Shown piece after piece: positions 63,971 to 64,000 of a DNA stretch of 64,000 nt. Each line of letters opens with the position of its first letter. Position 1 is the stretch's first letter. The stretch is taken from the NCBI GenBank assembly GCA_004362315.1, contig SNWL01000004.1, positions 186,001-250,000 of the forward strand, written 5' to 3'. The position numbers were made by a program, and so were the translations under genes. Origin of the DNA: Mycobacterium sp. BK086. GTDB taxonomy: Bacteria; Actinomycetota; Actinomycetes; Mycobacteriales; Mycobacteriaceae. The notes below the pieces were generated by a model, which made no database searches, was not told the DNA's origin, and saw only the letters and a list, made by a program, of their open reading frames with translations.

Positions 63971-64000
63971 ATGAGTAAGCGAAGGATCGCAGCACTAGTG
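63971..64000 (+). CDS. Start of a truncated gene at the window edge
   Basis: ATG followed by SKRRIAALV, open to the end of the window. GGAAGGAAAA lies 6-16 nt upstream as ribosome site. A basic N-terminus leading into a hydrophobic run suggests a signal peptide, possibly another haemophore-like protein, but too little is visible to name it. Confidence 0.5.
   Translation, partial: MSKRRIAALV

Overview
The window is high-GC actinobacterial DNA from a fast-growing mycobacterium (Mycolicibacterium type, close to the M. smegmatis group). Gene order follows the M. tuberculosis Rv0822c-Rv0772 segment almost gene by gene, read in the opposite orientation: LCP protein, phoY2, then pst genes, mshD, glnR, lmeA, thiX, cysA2/sseC, nitrobindin, pabC-like, ygfZ, DUF3073, purM, purF, purL, pepC, DyP peroxidase/encapsulin, purQ/purS, ptrB, purC, purB, esterase and purD. 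A RelZ-type (p)ppGpp synthetase next to purB, as known from M. smegmatis, supports this. Assignments rest on motifs and remembered family and synteny knowledge; no database search was possible.

Layout. 1-5.3 kb: tail of an LCP cell-wall protein, phoU and the pstSCAB phosphate transporter, with candidate RegX3 boxes. 5.3-8.5 kb: mycothiol synthase and the nitrogen regulator GlnR, divergent from lmeA-thiX. 8.5-10.3 kb: a sulfur operon (DUF4395, rhodanese CysA2, SseC) preceded by a leaderless poly-cysteine leader peptide. 10.4-14.3 kb: a tiny membrane protein, nitrobindin, and an amino-acid ABC transporter flanked by two paralogous small lipoproteins. 14.5-41.1 kb: the conserved purine region with purM, purF, purL, purQ, purS and purC, all on the minus strand, interleaved with housekeeping enzymes and with the DyP/encapsulin nanocompartment pair.

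41.2-47.6 kb is the main accessory block. It holds a Rieske oxygenase, two NTF2-like proteins, a 3Fe-4S ferredoxin, a GMC oxidoreductase and an amidohydrolase in one translationally coupled operon behind a strong palindromic operator, then a TetR regulator and a mycofactocin-type SDR. No M. tuberculosis counterpart is known to me at this place. 47.6-60.8 kb returns to the core (purB, relZ, esterase, purD) with two more P450s, an acyl-CoA carboxylase beta subunit and two TetR regulators. The right end (60.7-64 kb) has a sensor kinase without a visible response regulator, an exported helical repeat protein downstream of it, a haemophore-like protein and the first codons of a truncated gene.

Recurring features: 4-bp ATGA/GTGA stop-start overlaps in operons, several convergent gene pairs whose 3' ends overlap by 4-31 bp, and a set of genes where a TANNNT -10 box lies 6-7 nt before the start codon, the signature of leaderless mRNAs. 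No tRNA, rRNA, insertion sequence, CRISPR or prophage was seen. No stretch longer than 300 bases lacks a gene.
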